A stretch of DNA of 64,000 nucleotides from Limnephilus marmoratus (GCA_917880885.1 OU862920.1:40149019-40213018), one strand, 5' to 3'; shown: positions 10,330 to 21,048, counted from the stretch's first letter. Notes: generated from the sequence alone by a model not told the origin. Numbers and translations are program-made.

Positions 10330-10655
10330 ATGTGTGCAGTTCACACGCGGTATAAGTGAAACCTTCAGAAAATTAAACTTCGAGAGAATGAGACGAATGG
10401 AGAGAATAAGGGGTAGGATAATTGCACGGTTTATTGATTATAATATTGTTACCGAGTTGAAAACTTACTTTAGATTTTATTTTACAAAACGCCGCAGAAA
10501 AGGGAGTACCGCAGAAAGTGGACACCGATTAGTCTATCTCATCTCAGTCTATCTCTCGCGGGCTAAATCCTACAGATGTATGTGTTTGTATCGCTCGTTT
10601 ACGTTTCATAGAGTTTCAAATGACAACGGTGCTAAAGAAGTTTTCACTTCAAAAA
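10330..10655 (+). repeat. R-B element, copy near 10.3 kb
   Basis: A long copy from TGTGTGCAGTTCACACGCGG to GCTAAAGAAGTTTTCACTTC. It contains the conserved GAGAGAATG, GTCTATCTCATCTC, GCTAAATCC and CATAGAGTTTCAAATGACAAC blocks plus extra sequence after the head. A 151-codon open frame crosses it but is not conserved in other copies. Confidence 0.75.
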
Positions 10656-10799
10656 CAAACCTACACATCGGAGCATTTTTTATGTACTTGGATTCTCCAA
10701 GAAAACTGTTTAACAGTGTTTCCTCACCGTTTACAATCACGACCAAACTAGAGTCTACCTCTTTGAAGTATTCAGTGGATGAGAGTTAACATGGTTGTG

Positions 10800-11220
10800 G
10801 GAAAAAGCACACCGGTTTTACAGACAGTACGCCTACAACCTACAACACACTGGTCTACATCGCGCACAGTTCTACCAACAAGATCTTCGTTGTGACATCT
10901 CTTTCTGATACATGTTTAGTTTATGAGAAAGGGGGAGAGGTTCGAAAGGAGCTGCCTATTTATTATCTTTCGGTTGAGCTCCAGTGTTTAGAGCGGAATA
11001 ATTGAACTTGCAAGAGCGTTCAATTAAGTTGCCTGTAAAAAAACGCTCTGCCAATATGAGAAGTAAATTGGAAAGAAAAATTTCCACCGTAATTTCCACG
11101 CCGTGGAGCCTCTAATGGAGAATCGGCCAACCGTTTTCTTTGTTTGGCAAACATGGGTAAGACAGTGAACTTAAAACATTGAAAATAACTCTTGAATTAA
11201 TAAATACTGAAGACCATTTA
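10800..11220. other. No recognised feature
   Basis: Mixed-composition unique-looking sequence. No gene or shared repeat seen. Confidence 0.35.
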
Positions 11221-11239
11221 AATTAATTTTTTTATGAGA

Positions 11240-11650
11240 AAAACTCTAGAAAAACTCGAAGGAGATAACAATAATAATCTAAACAAGAAACAGAAAAATT
11301 GAAAAAGATAATAGTCGCAACTGGCACTCGAACCCAGAACCTCTCGTTAATAAAATCGGATATATGTATCCGAGACACTATCTAGGTTACAAACCAATTA
11401 TTAGAATGATTGTTTCCAATAAAAATGGTAGTTGAATATAATTATTGGAAAAATAAACTATTTGAAGAAAATATTGTTAATTCTAAAATGTGAAATATGA
11501 GATCGACTAAGATGACGGTTCGACAGAAGTTAGCAATGGCGGTATTGGTAAACGCGCACGTCCCTGATAGATGAGAGGTTCTGGGATCGAGTCTCAGTTG
11601 CGATTATTATCTTTGTTCTCTTTCATCTTATTTTTCAACGATATATTACC
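11240..11650. repeat. R-D inverted pair 1 (divergent tRNA-like units)
   Basis: Left outer arm ATAATAATCTAAACAAGAAAC..GATAATAGTCGCAACTGG and right outer arm CAGTTGCGATTATTATCTTTG..TCTTTCATC are inverted. Each arm carries a tRNA-like T arm (minus at 11314-11348, truncated; plus at 11530-11604). The layout body-tRNA<- ->tRNA-body is the same as at 51821 and 53845. Confidence 0.65.
11530..11604 (+). repeat. tRNA-like unit of R-D pair 1
   Basis: TTAGCAA..AGAGGTTCTGGGATCGAGTCTCAGTTGCGA. The T arm CTGGG/CTCAG is nearly intact and GGTTCTGGGATCGAGTCTC holds a B-box-like core. The A-box region TGGCGGTATTGGTAAACGCG is recognisable. The anticodon arm is degenerate, so this is a tRNA-derived unit and not a functional tRNA. 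Confidence 0.55.
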
Positions 11651-11721
11651 ATTTAATATTATTCTTCGGTGTATTGAGACATCATTATAAGCAGGTGTGT
11701 ACAGTAGGTGTAAGTACCGAA

Positions 11722-11833
11722 GGGAACGAACCCATACTACGTAACCCACTTTTTGCAATTTTTAACCCCCCCCCCCCCTGTGGTATTTTGAAGACCCCCC
11801 CCTGAACGAGTCACGTAGTATGGGTACGTTCCC
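11722..11833. repeat. R-H MITE, copy 1
   Basis: Terminal inverted repeats GGGAACGAACCCATACTACG / CGTAGTATGGGTACGTTCCC enclose a 14 bp C run and a 9 bp C run, with TTTTTGCAATTTTTAA between TIR and tract. The flanks are GAA and TAA, an imperfect 3 bp duplication. Other copies are at 45437 and 58639. Confidence 0.8.
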
Positions 11834-11969
11834 TAAGTAGTCGTACAGTCGATTTCAGGTTTAAAGTTGACTACTCGTTGTTGTGAATTGGCTCAATTTT
11901 GGTTGAATAACACCAAAAATGAAAATTTGTTTGCTCTATGTGTCAAAAAGCATCGAAGATTGAATTATT

Positions 11970-12270
11970 TTTTTTACACTATGTCATATGAAATGCTGTG
12001 TGGAGGGTCTTTTTGAGGAGAGGAAGGAATGAACATTGGTCTTATAGAGACCTATGTTGTTGGAAGGAGGAAACACAGAGACCGGCAAATCGTTCCACAG
12101 CCGCGCTGTTGAACACAAGAACGAGTCGAAGAAATGACCCGTGCTTACGTGATAAATGTCAACCGTATACATTATATGTTTGGCGCTTTTCCCGACTAGG
12201 CACCGGTGCCGAAGGGATCAATGACGCCAGTTCCTCGGAGCATCTTCCATTAAAATACCGGTAGAATGAG
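11970..12270 (-). pseudogene. LINE ORF2 C-terminal remnant
   Basis: The minus strand encodes FNGRCSEELASLIPSAPVPS in one frame. Then, after a frameshift, it encodes HFFDSFLCSTARLWNDLPVSVFP (12172-11984). The order GRCSEELASLIP..FxxSF..TARLWNxLP is the usual extreme C-terminus of Jockey/CR1-type LINE polyproteins. Only this end remains and the frame is broken. Confidence 0.7.
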
Positions 12271-12979
12271 GATAGCATCCCCCCCAGAAGTGTGATTGAA
12301 TGAAACCCATTTCGCACAGAATTAAGAATTTTTCAGGTATTTTGGTTTTGTGAAATTCGCACGACTTGTTCAGTCAGCGAGGTCATTACTTCTTTGTTTA
12401 TTTTATTAATAATTCCCGTGAGCACTTAGGCCATAGGCCTATTGTGCCATCACTCATTTAACTTTATTCCCTTAAGGGAAACGGTTTCGCGGCCCGTTTC
12501 ATACAAACATTATTTTTGGATTTAGGGTCAAAATACCCAACCAAATTGAAAAATTATTTTTGAATTCAAAAGGTACCTACATCAAATATCTAATATAAAC
12601 ATGTCCTTCTTCATTTATTTGTGTTTTAAAATTAAATAAAAAATACGTAGCGTCATTAAAGGTAAAACCACACTAAGTCCACGCAACGCGACGCGACGAA
12701 GGTAGACGTCACCATTTCCATATCTGGACTACTTACCATCAATACATTTTCTATGGAAACGGGTGCTTTAGAATCAGACTAGCCCCATGCAACGCAAACC
12801 GACGCCCCCTACGCGGCGCGGATCTGCCACAGCCAGATCGGCGTGGGCCATGTGGAAGGTGGAGGGGGTATGGTCACGCCTACTACGAGATGATTTTACA
12901 TCTTTTTGGTGTTATCTAAGCATCTAATGTTATGTTTCGCTATATTTGTGGTTGTTTTTTTGACAGATATTATTCAAAT

Positions 12980-13108
12980 ATGGATGACGAACAGTTCATT
13001 GAAACTGTTAGACGGCACGAAGTTATTTATAAAATCAAATCACAGAATTATAGAGATTCTGCATATGCAGTGCAGCTTGGGAGGAAATTTCAGCCATTCA
13101 TGGCATGA
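12980..13108 (+). pseudogene. MADF-domain (Myb/SANT-like) accessory protein of Harbinger, truncated
   Basis: The frame starting at the ATG reads MDDEQFIETVRRHEVIYKIK and then SQNYRDSAYAVQ before a stop at codon 43. This matches the start of MADF domains in the DNA-binding accessory proteins of PIF/Harbinger elements, which help the transposase enter the nucleus and bind the ends. About half of a MADF domain is present. TTTTTTTGACAG just upstream (ending 12966) resembles an intron 3' splice site. After residue ~34 the sequence leaves the family, so the deletion joint probably lies there. Confidence 0.7.
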
Positions 13109-13204
13109 CTTTCAATATTATACCCCTATAATGAATGACAATCAAACCTTAGACACACTGCCAGTCTTTCTCTGATCCCAATTGACTTTCGAAGACGTGT
13201 GTTT

Positions 13205-13492
13205 ACTTTTTTATGTCATATTCAATTATGCTGTGAAGCTCTTCAAATACCACTTTACTCATACGGAAGTACATGAAGAATCGCCCGTCATCAGATTCTA
13301 GTTCCTTTACTAAAGTATGGAACTCTCCAAACATTTGTCTTTGTTTGTTAATGTTGTGGACCAAATACTTCTCACTTTTTTATTTTTCTTTTTACGAGAA
13401 TATTGATTTAATAATAATAATCGTAGCAAATCATCTTCAAATTCGCTTTCAGAAGACATGGCAAAGCTATCGTCTGCTGAGAAGAGAATCAC
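13205..13492 (-). pseudogene. HARBI1-like transposase, N-terminal remnant
   Basis: The minus strand encodes MSSESEFEDDLLRLLLLNQY from 13459. After frame breaks it encodes MFGEFHTLVKELESDDGRFF and MYFRMSKVVFEELHSIIEYD near 13320-13205, which is the N-terminal region of PIF/Harbinger transposases before the DDE nuclease. No DDE motif remains in the element. It sits tail-to-tail with the MADF remnant. Confidence 0.75.
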
Positions 13493-13819
13493 ATAAACAT
13501 AATCTAAAGAATAAATGTCAAATGTGTCGAATCAAACGCGCCTGCGCACAACCAGAGACCCCTTGTCACATGGTCACAGCGACGCTTGCCTACGTCGGCC
13601 AGTGTGAACACGAACAGGAACGTTGCGTCGCGTCGCGTGGGCTTAGTATGTTTCTCCCTTAAAGATTGCAATGCTTTTAGAGCAAGTGATAATTATTAAA
13701 AAAAAATTATTATATCCTATTTATTATAAAAATATAAAATAATAAGGATTTTGATGGGCCTAAATTTAATTTATACATAACATAACCTGTTACGTTTTAA
13801 GATTTTCACGGGCAAAAGC

Positions 13820-13993
13820 ATTTTCGTTATTTGTTTTTGGGGTGTTATGCCGTGTTGCGCTACCTCCTTCTTTGAATCTACCCCTTTCTCCGGATCTGCC
13901 CTGATGATGGACACTGCAACGATGTCCGAAACGTTGGCTAAAGAAGGGGGTAGCGCAACACGGTATAATACCCCAAAAACAAATAACGAAAAT
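13820..13993. repeat. R-G fold-back with hammerhead-like centre, copy 1
   Basis: 54 bp arms (13820-13873, ATTTTCGTTATTTGTTTTTG...; 13940-13993, its complement) with few mismatches. The loop contains CTGATGA (13901-13907), a GGACA/TGTCC hairpin, then GAAACGTT. Related copies lie at 51372 and 51540, and a decayed one near 43920. Short open frames across it are not informative. Confidence 0.75.
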
Positions 13994-14389
13994 AACATAA
14001 CCTATTTACGTCGGAACACAAATTTGTCGCATATAAATTAAAATTACTACCCAAAAACGCATTTTTACGTGTTTCATTTTATTTTATTTTTCATTTAAAG
14101 CTGGTAAGGTAAGATCTATTTTTTTAGTAATTATAATTAACTCACAACAAAAAAAACAAAATTGCCTCCTAAATGAAACAAAATTGAATTCTTTAATTAC
14201 CAATGTATTATCCCTTAAAATTAAAATAAATAAAATAGCACATATCAGTACTAGATATTTAGCATAACTTTTGATTATTCAGTTTGATTGGGTATTTTGG
14301 CCACATATCCAAAATTAAGTTTTGTATGAGAAAAGCCGCGCAGCCGATCCTCTCAACAGTTTCAGTGCCGGTAATCGGTCCCTTTATAA

Positions 14390-14690
14390 CAGTGGTTCCC
14401 AACCTTTTTCTGACCCGGGACCACTTGTACTTTTTTGACAGGGACACAAACAGTAGCGTAGCGTGGGGGCACCGCCACAATTCTCTAGCCACACCCCCCC
14501 CCCCCCAGGGCGGATTTTTTTATGTTTTTATGAAGTCGAAATTTGTGTTTCTCTACTAAAATGAGGGGGTGGGGTGACACCACGTTGTCCGCCCTATCCG
14601 TCCCAGGTGCCACGGGTGGGACGGGTTCTAGCTGAATATTTACCATAACGGAGGGGGTAAAACGGGGTAGGATGGGGTGGGGCGAAAAGG
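14390..14690 (+). mobile_element. hAT-like element end (probable)
   Basis: Starts CAGTGGTTCCCAACCTTTTTC, the typical outer end of hAT-superfamily nonautonomous elements (CAGNGGTTCYCAA). The rest is GC-rich with a C run at 14492-14505 and blocks such as AGTAGCGTAGCGTGGGGGC. I did not find a convincing matching right end, so the extent is approximate. Confidence 0.4.
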
Positions 14691-14699
14691 AATATCATA

Positions 14700-15590
14700 A
14701 TAATAATATATCTTTATTGAACAAAAAAAATAAGATTTATAATTACAAAAACAAAAAGTACTTCACAAGTACAGTAAAAGTTCAGTTTAAAAGTTGGATG
14801 AGTACAAAAGTTAATAACAGAAAACAAAATACATATATCCAGTAGGTACTTAAACAATAGAGATTTATAATTATAAATTTAGGTTTCTCGTAACCTGCCT
14901 CACTAGGTTAGCCTGTGTTGAGGCAGTAATTTTACGTCAATTTATTATACTGTGAACATACCTACACTTATATTAGAATAAAATCACGCAATACAATGGT
15001 TGCATTAATAATAACAATAACATTGGTACAATAATAACAGCATTGGTTCAATACTAATTTCGAATTTGGGTGAGTGCACCGGTAAATGCTCTATCATTAT
15101 TTTTTATCCAAATTTTTATGTTTTTTTTTTTAATTTTTTTGTGAATCACATTTTTTTATACTAATTGGAAGAATGTTGTAAAGCCTTGTTGCAAGGTATC
15201 TGAAGCTTCGTTGACCAAAAGTAGTATGAGTTATGGGAATTTGTAGTAAATCTTTGTTATTGTTTCGAGTACAGCGAGTATTTAATCTTTTTTCATAGTA
15301 TTTGTGTATATTTGTATATAGATGAGTGAGGATTGTTTTTGCATATATCTGCCGAACGTCAAACACATTCATAATATTGAAGATTAAGTTCGAGTCTGTA
15401 ATTAGAGGTAGTCTAAGAATTAATTTTATAATAGTTTTCTGTGCCTTTATGATTGGGTCTAGTGCTGATGCAGTACCGCCTCCCCATGCTATGATACCAT
15501 ACTCAATAATGATTGACAGACTGCAAAATAAATCACTTTCATGGCTGTGTTTTCTTATACCTCAATATGACTTCCCTGATATCTGAGCAT
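14700..15590 (-). pseudogene. LINE ORF2 C-terminus with complete 3' UTR
   Basis: Minus-strand coding pieces read IIEYGIIAWGGGTASALDPI, then VFDVRQIYAKTILTHLY, then THTTFGQRSFRYLATRLYNI (15372-15130). These are classic for the region after the RT domain in Jockey/CR1-like LINEs. The 3' UTR contains the CTGCCTCA/TGAGGCAG hairpin (14895-14926) and ends at a TTATTATTATGA-type tail near 14700. The 5' part of the element is missing. Confidence 0.75.
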
Positions 15591-15639
15591 AGTTCCAAAT
15601 AGATTTGTGAAAAGGTGAATTAGAGTTTTTTTGGAATAA

Positions 15640-16020
15640 CTATTTGAAGACAATATTGATATATATCGTGGACTCGCAAAACAGTCAATAGATGTCACAC
15701 ATAAAGATAAAAATGGATATATTTATCCAAGACAATATATAGATTGCTTTAGTTAGGACAGAATATTGCAATGGTGCATTAAGATAGCAGCCTATAAAAA
15801 ATGCGTTATGAAAATAAAGATAATGTTGGTAGTTCTTAATGTTGGTAGTTGGTAGTCAAAATAGTTCAATGGTTGGAGCAGAGCCCCGGCAAGGCTAAAG
15901 CCCTGGATTCAATTCCTGTACCGTATCTTTTTCTGATTTTTCTGTTTCAAATTTTCGTTTGGGAGTCGCTAAAATTGTCTCCAATGATTGAATTGGAGTC
16001 TCTTCATCCACTTCACATTT
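15640..16020 (+). repeat. R-D unit, single diverged copy
   Basis: The left part (GCAAAACAGTCAATAGATGTC, GATAGCAGCCTATAAAAAATG) matches the inner segment of the R-D units at 52.5 kb. Then come a tRNA-like block and the family body ATCTTTTTCTGATTTTTCTG. Diverged and single-ended. Confidence 0.65.
15851..15922 (+). repeat. tRNA-like unit of the 15.8 kb R-D copy
   Basis: GGTAGTC..ATAGTTCAATGGTTGGAGCAG..CTGGATTCAATTCCTG..TACC. The A-box-like TAGTTCAATGGTTGG and a B-box-like GGATTCAATTCC are present, and GGTA can pair with the 3' TACC. It is followed by the R-D body exactly as at 52397. More diverged than the 52 kb copies. Confidence 0.55.
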
Positions 16021-16029
16021 CTTGCTTCT

Positions 16030-17010
16030 ATTGGTGTTTTTCACTCCCAACAACTGCACGTATCTCCTTAGATGGCAGTTCTCGTACTCCATTTACTTTT
16101 TTAGAGGTGAATTTTTAAAAGGCCAACTACCCAAAAAAAACACATCTACTTAATTTAAAAAATATCAATAATATTGTTCGAAGATATTCAAATAAATTTT
16201 AGTGATAGATCGATTAAATTCAGCACAACATATTTGTTGGTTCTATTTATTCAAAACTAATTCTAAGCAGGGCAAAAAATACAAGAATGGCTTTCTTTTC
16301 ATAAAAAAAATGGTCGCAGAAAAAGCTCAGAAGGCAGGAACTCACTTTTGCTCTTTTTCAACTTCTTGGAAATTAAACAAGTTATAAAAGGTAAGTTTTC
16401 CTTTTTCTCCCCTTGGGACTGGCAATGCTACTGTTACCGTGTCACGCGGGCTTCAGGGGAAATGAAATCACTCCAAGATTCACTTTCATAAATAAGTCCT
16501 TGTACTTCCTTCGTTATAACAATAATAAATTTCGACGGAACAAAACTTTCCATTCAAACTCAACAGACTGAATCCTGGTTGAATTAACATAATGTTCAAC
16601 AAGAATAAATCATTAAAGTTAACGGAGTCCGCGTTCGTTAAAATAACCATTATTAATAATTAATTGTTTTATTATCATCACCAGCACTTGTTAATTAACA
16701 CTTTGCTTTTCCAGACTGAATTTTAACGGGTAGGACCAAAACCACCGGCTTTAGTAGAACACTAATCATTTGGCACAGGTCAATTTTTTGTCATGATACG
16801 GAACATACAATTCCAAGTAATAAGTCACCAAACAACACAATTTAAAAAAACAAACTATGTTCCAACAAACCAAATACATTAAATCAAAATTTTATAAAGC
16901 ATAAGCAGAAAACAACTGATTTAGGTGTGGCTTATAAGAAATGCTAGGCGTCCAAATGTTGTTTACGTTAATTTTGGCACAGGAAGCTCTCACACATACC
17001 TACAATAAAA
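16030..17010. other. No recognised feature
   Basis: AT-rich unique-looking sequence with short open frames (16202-16387) that resemble nothing known. Confidence 0.35.
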
Positions 17011-17015
17011 AAATC

Positions 17016-17540
17016 AGAGTGTGCAATTCACACGCGGTAGAAGTGAAATCTTCAGAAAACTAAAGTAGACAAGAGTAGGGAGAGAACCAAACATTTTTTT
17101 TATCAATGTGAAGGGCGATTTTTTTCCATATTTTTGTGTTCGAATTCCAGTGCTCCTTTTCCTGTGCATGTGGTCATCTTATTAGTATTCGTGTTTTCTT
17201 CTTCGGAGTCGCTAGATGTCGCTTTTTTGTTTTTTCTTTGCCTATTCACTTTGAAGTGGTTTGAAGATTTGGTTGTTGATTTCGTAGGATTCTACCCTTG
17301 AATTTCTGAATTTCTGGCCGCAAAGTTTCGTCAGGCGCTTTATACCACTGGACTAAAGGAGACTTGCGTAGGACCGTGGATTTATCGTATTATATTTAAA
17401 CCGAATAGGTACCCGTGAAATAAATAAATATTTTATTGCTGAATCCTGTAGATGTATGAGTTTGTCTCTTTTTAGTGTCGCTAATTTTCGTTTCATCGAT
17501 TTTCAAATCACAACTGTGCTAAAGAAGTTTTCACTTCAAT
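17016..17540 (+). repeat. R-B/R-C hybrid, longest member of the end-sharing family
   Basis: Begins with an R-B head (GAGTGTGCAATTCACACGCG..AAACTAAAGTAGACAAGAGT) and continues with the complete R-C core (GAGTCGCTAGATGTCGC..tRNA-like block). It finishes with the R-B tail (GAATCCTGTAGATGTATGAG..GCTAAAGAAGTTTTCACTTC). R-B and R-C look like different deletion derivatives of an element of this layout. Confidence 0.7.
17283..17362 (-). promoter_or_regulatory. tRNA-like block in the R-B/R-C hybrid
   Basis: The minus strand reads GTCTCCTTTAGTCCAGTGG..GGGTAGAATCCTACG. The A box TAGTCCAGTGG is good and the B box (GGGTAGAATCC) is degraded from GGTTCGAATCC. It corresponds to the block at 861-946. Confidence 0.5.
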
Positions 17541-17549
17541 AATTTACGT

Positions 17550-19370
17550 ATTTAACGATCTCTAAGTACGTAAATTACCTGTATCTTGTGAAGACTGCGT
17601 AGTGCTTTCATTGTCAATTATTGATATATCACAGCATGATATACTCTAGCAGATGTGTAGCACTTCTGAAGTCTTTATTTTATTTAAAAATTTAGACTTC
17701 AGGTGAAAAGCAAACATCATCGAAGCGCTTCAATAGAACAGTAGCCAAAATAACAATTTAAACCCGTTATTGTGTGTAGCGAGCTTAAATCTAGATCCTC
17801 ACTAACAGAGATTCATATTCACCCAGAAAGATGGAAATAACGAACTTTTCACTTCAGCGCTGCTTCAATGTTTGCACTAATGTTGAATATTCTACCGCTC
17901 AATTTCATTAACTCTTCCCTTAGGGTACTAGAAAATCCCCGAGCTCCGGTGCTGTGTACTCACTACACTGGGTACACAATTAAAATTTTATAATTTTTGA
18001 GATGGATGAAAATGAGTAGTTTATTATAAAATTTATAACTTATGTAAATTACACGGACACAATATAAGGTCACAGGTAATATATTTTGTATTAGTGCTGG
18101 AAACTACTAAGATTTCTCACTACAGACTTCAGATTTTCATTGCATTTGATAAATACTTTATTTGATACAATACATAAATGTGTTGCGGAGGAATACTCAA
18201 AATATAAACTCTATGTTCAGAATATTTTCAGAGATAGACATGTCAAATCAATCGACGGCACCAGAGAGATATGGGTTTTTCTCTCGTCTTTCCCATTAGT
18301 ACAAATTCAGTGACAATGAAAATAATAGCAATAATTATCAACAAATCACATAAATAAATAAGGTGTTGGATTTGTTAGAATATGTCAAACTATTTTAGTA
18401 TCCACGTAGGTAGGGTTTTTGCGGTTCAAATGTTCAAATTCAGTTGTGGAATTAACAACCGCAAAGGCTTTTGGCAATGTTTAACAATGGAAATAGAACG
18501 TTCTGGGAGAAGTGCGGTTCGTGGGACTTACGAAGGGATTGATTTGTGGTGTCCCAATGGTGTTCCCCGTGTAGAACGGCGACGAAATCACAATCTAATT
18601 GACTGAATGTATTACAATATTTAGCGCTTTATACACATTTGTTCCGAGAGTTCGTAACGTTTGTAGATGTATGGATTATTAATTTATTCATAAAAACCGT
18701 ACACATGTGCGTACTGCATACGAAAAATCACCGAAGACTTGATTTTATCGAAAATACAAATAATTGAAAATACATTTAGGTATCTAGTTAAGTAAAAAAC
18801 AATGAAATATCTTATGTATTTGCAAAGACAACCACTATTTTAAGCAGCGGATTTTTAAAGAGAAGTTGTAAGTAGGCAGATTGGGAGGTAGGTACCTATC
18901 TATATTACATAGAAATGCCCATCCAGCTTTTTCCAAATTATTATGTTTTCTTACTAAACCATTGAAAGATATTAAATAAACAATATTAAGAAAGAATTGT
19001 ATTTTGATAAATTAAAAGCTTCATTTTTCTTGACGTAAATAATGTTGGACGCACAAAATAGTTGCGTTAAAATACAGAGAAAGAAGTAAGAAAAGTTAAA
19101 GAAAGAAAAGTTAAAGTTAAAGACAGGAAGTACTGCATAAATTTTATAGTAATTATAAATGAACCATCAATTAATAATAAGGTGGTAAAAATCAATCCGT
19201 CTAAAATCTTTACTTAAGATATTTGGCGAATTACCAGAGGAAATAAAATTAGAAGAAAATCTAAACAAATTAAAATTAAATTACGAAATGTGTTACTGTT
19301 TTTACATAAAAGGTCCTTTTTTAAGGATTGGATTATAGCACTACGTAGATAACTCTGATTCTGTGATTCT
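17550..19370. other. No recognised feature
   Basis: Long AT-rich stretch. The plus frame 18382-18606 has no family features. No repeat shared elsewhere in the window was seen. Confidence 0.35.
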
Positions 19371-19374
19371 GACT

Positions 19375-19470
19375 TCTGACATGGCCCGACTGAAATAATT
19401 GATTCACTTGGTCATGCCGCGTCTTCACCAGGGATCCCCGGTATCTTCTACCACTCACTTTCACGTCAGG
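19375..19470 (-). mobile_element. LINE 3' region fragment
   Basis: CATGGCCCGACTGAAATAATTGATTCACTTG and the following GTCTTC..GGGATCCCCGG..CTTCTACCA match the 3' region of the LINE remnant at 5676-5760. A very short 3' scrap with no coding content. Confidence 0.5.
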
Positions 19471-19599
19471 AATTTTCCCAGTGCTCTTTCGCCGTTAATC
19501 CTAATAAAAATGTTTTCCTTAATTCAAACGAAATCCGACAACAAGAACTAAACGAAGCGCGGTTCCAATTCAATAAAGACCTCAGCCCAAGTGATATAA

Positions 19600-19800
19600 A
19601 TGTTCCTGTTTGATACTATTCAATTAAGGTCCAAGACGAATGGCACTCTGGACGGTCAGTGCGGCAGTTAGATCGGCTGAGCGGACGCGCTAATAGCGGC
19701 CTAATGAAACGGCGCGACCGGGGCCAGTCAGTGTGACGCGCCAGTTCCTCTGTGGAACTGATTCCATTCACTCACTCACTGAGGTGATGGATTGAATAAG
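19600..19800. other. CpG-rich island, possible promoter or conserved noncoding element
   Basis: An abrupt GC- and CpG-rich patch (GGCTGAGCGGACGCGCTAATA, ACGGCGCGACCGGGGCCAG) in AT-rich DNA, with an arthropod initiator-like TCAGTG near 19727. I see no repeat copies and no open frame, so a host promoter or first exon is possible. There is no transcript evidence. Confidence 0.2.
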
Positions 19801-20045
19801 GTAGGAAGACTGACGTGTTACGTTACTAAACTGTAAGTGGACACGTGTAGTGTATTATGATAATTATTGCATGTATTGAATGTGATGGGAAAGGCAGTCA
19901 AGTGTGAAAGATTATTTTAATTTATCAAAGTATGTGTAGAGCGTTTACGACAGAGAGTTTTCCTAAGACCTGGATTTAGAGTATTTGTATGATTGAAATT
20001 AAACATGGTTTATTATTATCAATTTATTATTGCTTAACGACATCC

Positions 20046-20180
20046 GTGGTAGATGGGTGAGGCTCTCGACTAGCAATCCGTAGATCGCGGATTCAAATCT
20101 CGTCTTGCACAAGTAAATTTTATTACGATTTGGAAGACACTGGTAGAAGACCAGCATTCAGAAATGAAAGTTGCTTGAAT
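20046..20180 (+). repeat. R-E tRNA-headed SINE, copy 1
   Basis: GTGGTAGATGGGTGAGGCTCTCGACT..GATCGCGGATTCAAATCTCG..GCACAAGTAAATTT. An A-box-like TAGATGGGTGAGG and B-box-like GGATTCAAATC sit about 40 bp apart. The downstream AAGTAAATTTNATT and GAAGACACTGGTAG resemble the copy at 49211. Confidence 0.55.
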
Positions 20181-20322
20181 TATGTTTGGTGATCTAAATA
20201 GCCAGTTAATACCCCCCCCCCCCCTTCTTCTTCCCCATCTCTTTTCCCCCCCTACCACATTCAGCCTTACAACATATCCCCATAGGCCACTTGCATCACA
20301 TTTAAAAAAAAATTCCGGTTTA

Positions 20323-21048
20323 GGCAAATATTCTAAGACATTCTGTATTTTTTTAATCGTATTTTTGAAACCCTGGCGATTTTTTTTATAAACCGGAAAG
20401 CCGGGACATAATTTTGTAGGTGCGAAAAAACGATAATTACATAGCCGAAAATCATTTAAAAAAAATAACGTTTTCCACAAGAAAGGGCATAGGAGAATAA
20501 CGAGGCATACCAAAAATATTACATCTTATAAATATTTTTCCGTTGATTCATCTTATGATCATAAATCATTATAATGTTCAACGTCTATATTACTAAATCC
20601 AATGTAATATACTTCTACTTGTAAATTATAATAATAATAAGAATATTAGTTATATTATTAATTTGATTTTGTTAAAATTAGCACCACTACCATTATACCT
20701 CTAAAACACGTACAGACATCGTAAAATGTACGGGGTTCTCTTCATATAATCTGTCAAAAAGTCAAACCAAATGAGAGGTTCGCAGAGAACAAACAATAAA
20801 TCTAGTGAACGTTAAATGTCAAATTCAAAAATTCGCCGGAAATCAAAGTGTTAATCAAATTAATAGGAACATTTTCGGAGACGGGACATTTTCATGTTAT
20901 GACGTCACGGGCCCACATAATGGATTTATTTATTTAAAAATAAAAAAAACTGTACATTTAAAAAAATTTTTACTAACATTTCCATATTCTTAGTAAAAAA
21001 AATCTATCCACACGATTTTTTGCAAGTCGTTATGAAATCCAAGTGGTC
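20323..21048 (+). repeat. R-I dispersed repeat, copy 1
   Basis: Aligns collinearly with 60889-61683: GGCAAATATTCTAAGACATTC; ATTACATAGCCGAAAATCATT; CCACAAGAAAGGGCATAGGAG; GGGTTCTCTTC; GACGGGACATTTTCATG; AATCTATCCACACGATTTTTT. The copies differ by scattered substitutions and indels. Noncoding; superfamily unknown. Confidence 0.8.

Larger units (their letters stand above)
12660..13659. mobile_element. PIF/Harbinger DNA transposon relic, 1,000 bp
   Basis: Bounded by TAA target duplications (12657-12659 and 13660-13662). The TIRs are AGGTAAAACCACACTAAGTC and, from the other end, AGGGAGAAACATACTAAGCC, followed by GCAACGCGACGCGACG-type sequence. Inside, a MADF-domain coding remnant runs rightward and the N-terminus of a HARBI1-like transposase runs leftward. 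That convergent two-gene layout is standard for this superfamily. The catalytic part of the transposase is missing, so the copy is internally deleted and non-autonomous. Confidence 0.85.

Noticed and set aside
10334..10789. 151-codon frame
   Set aside because: It reads through an R-B element; other copies have no equivalent frame.
14390..14690. Complete hAT transposon
   Set aside because: Only one plausible end; no matching right TIR or 8 bp duplication could be found by eye.
20070..20513. 147-codon minus-strand frame ending RRDLNPRSTDC
   Set aside because: The C-terminus is antisense of the R-E tRNA-like head and the rest lies in a C-run and R-I sequence.
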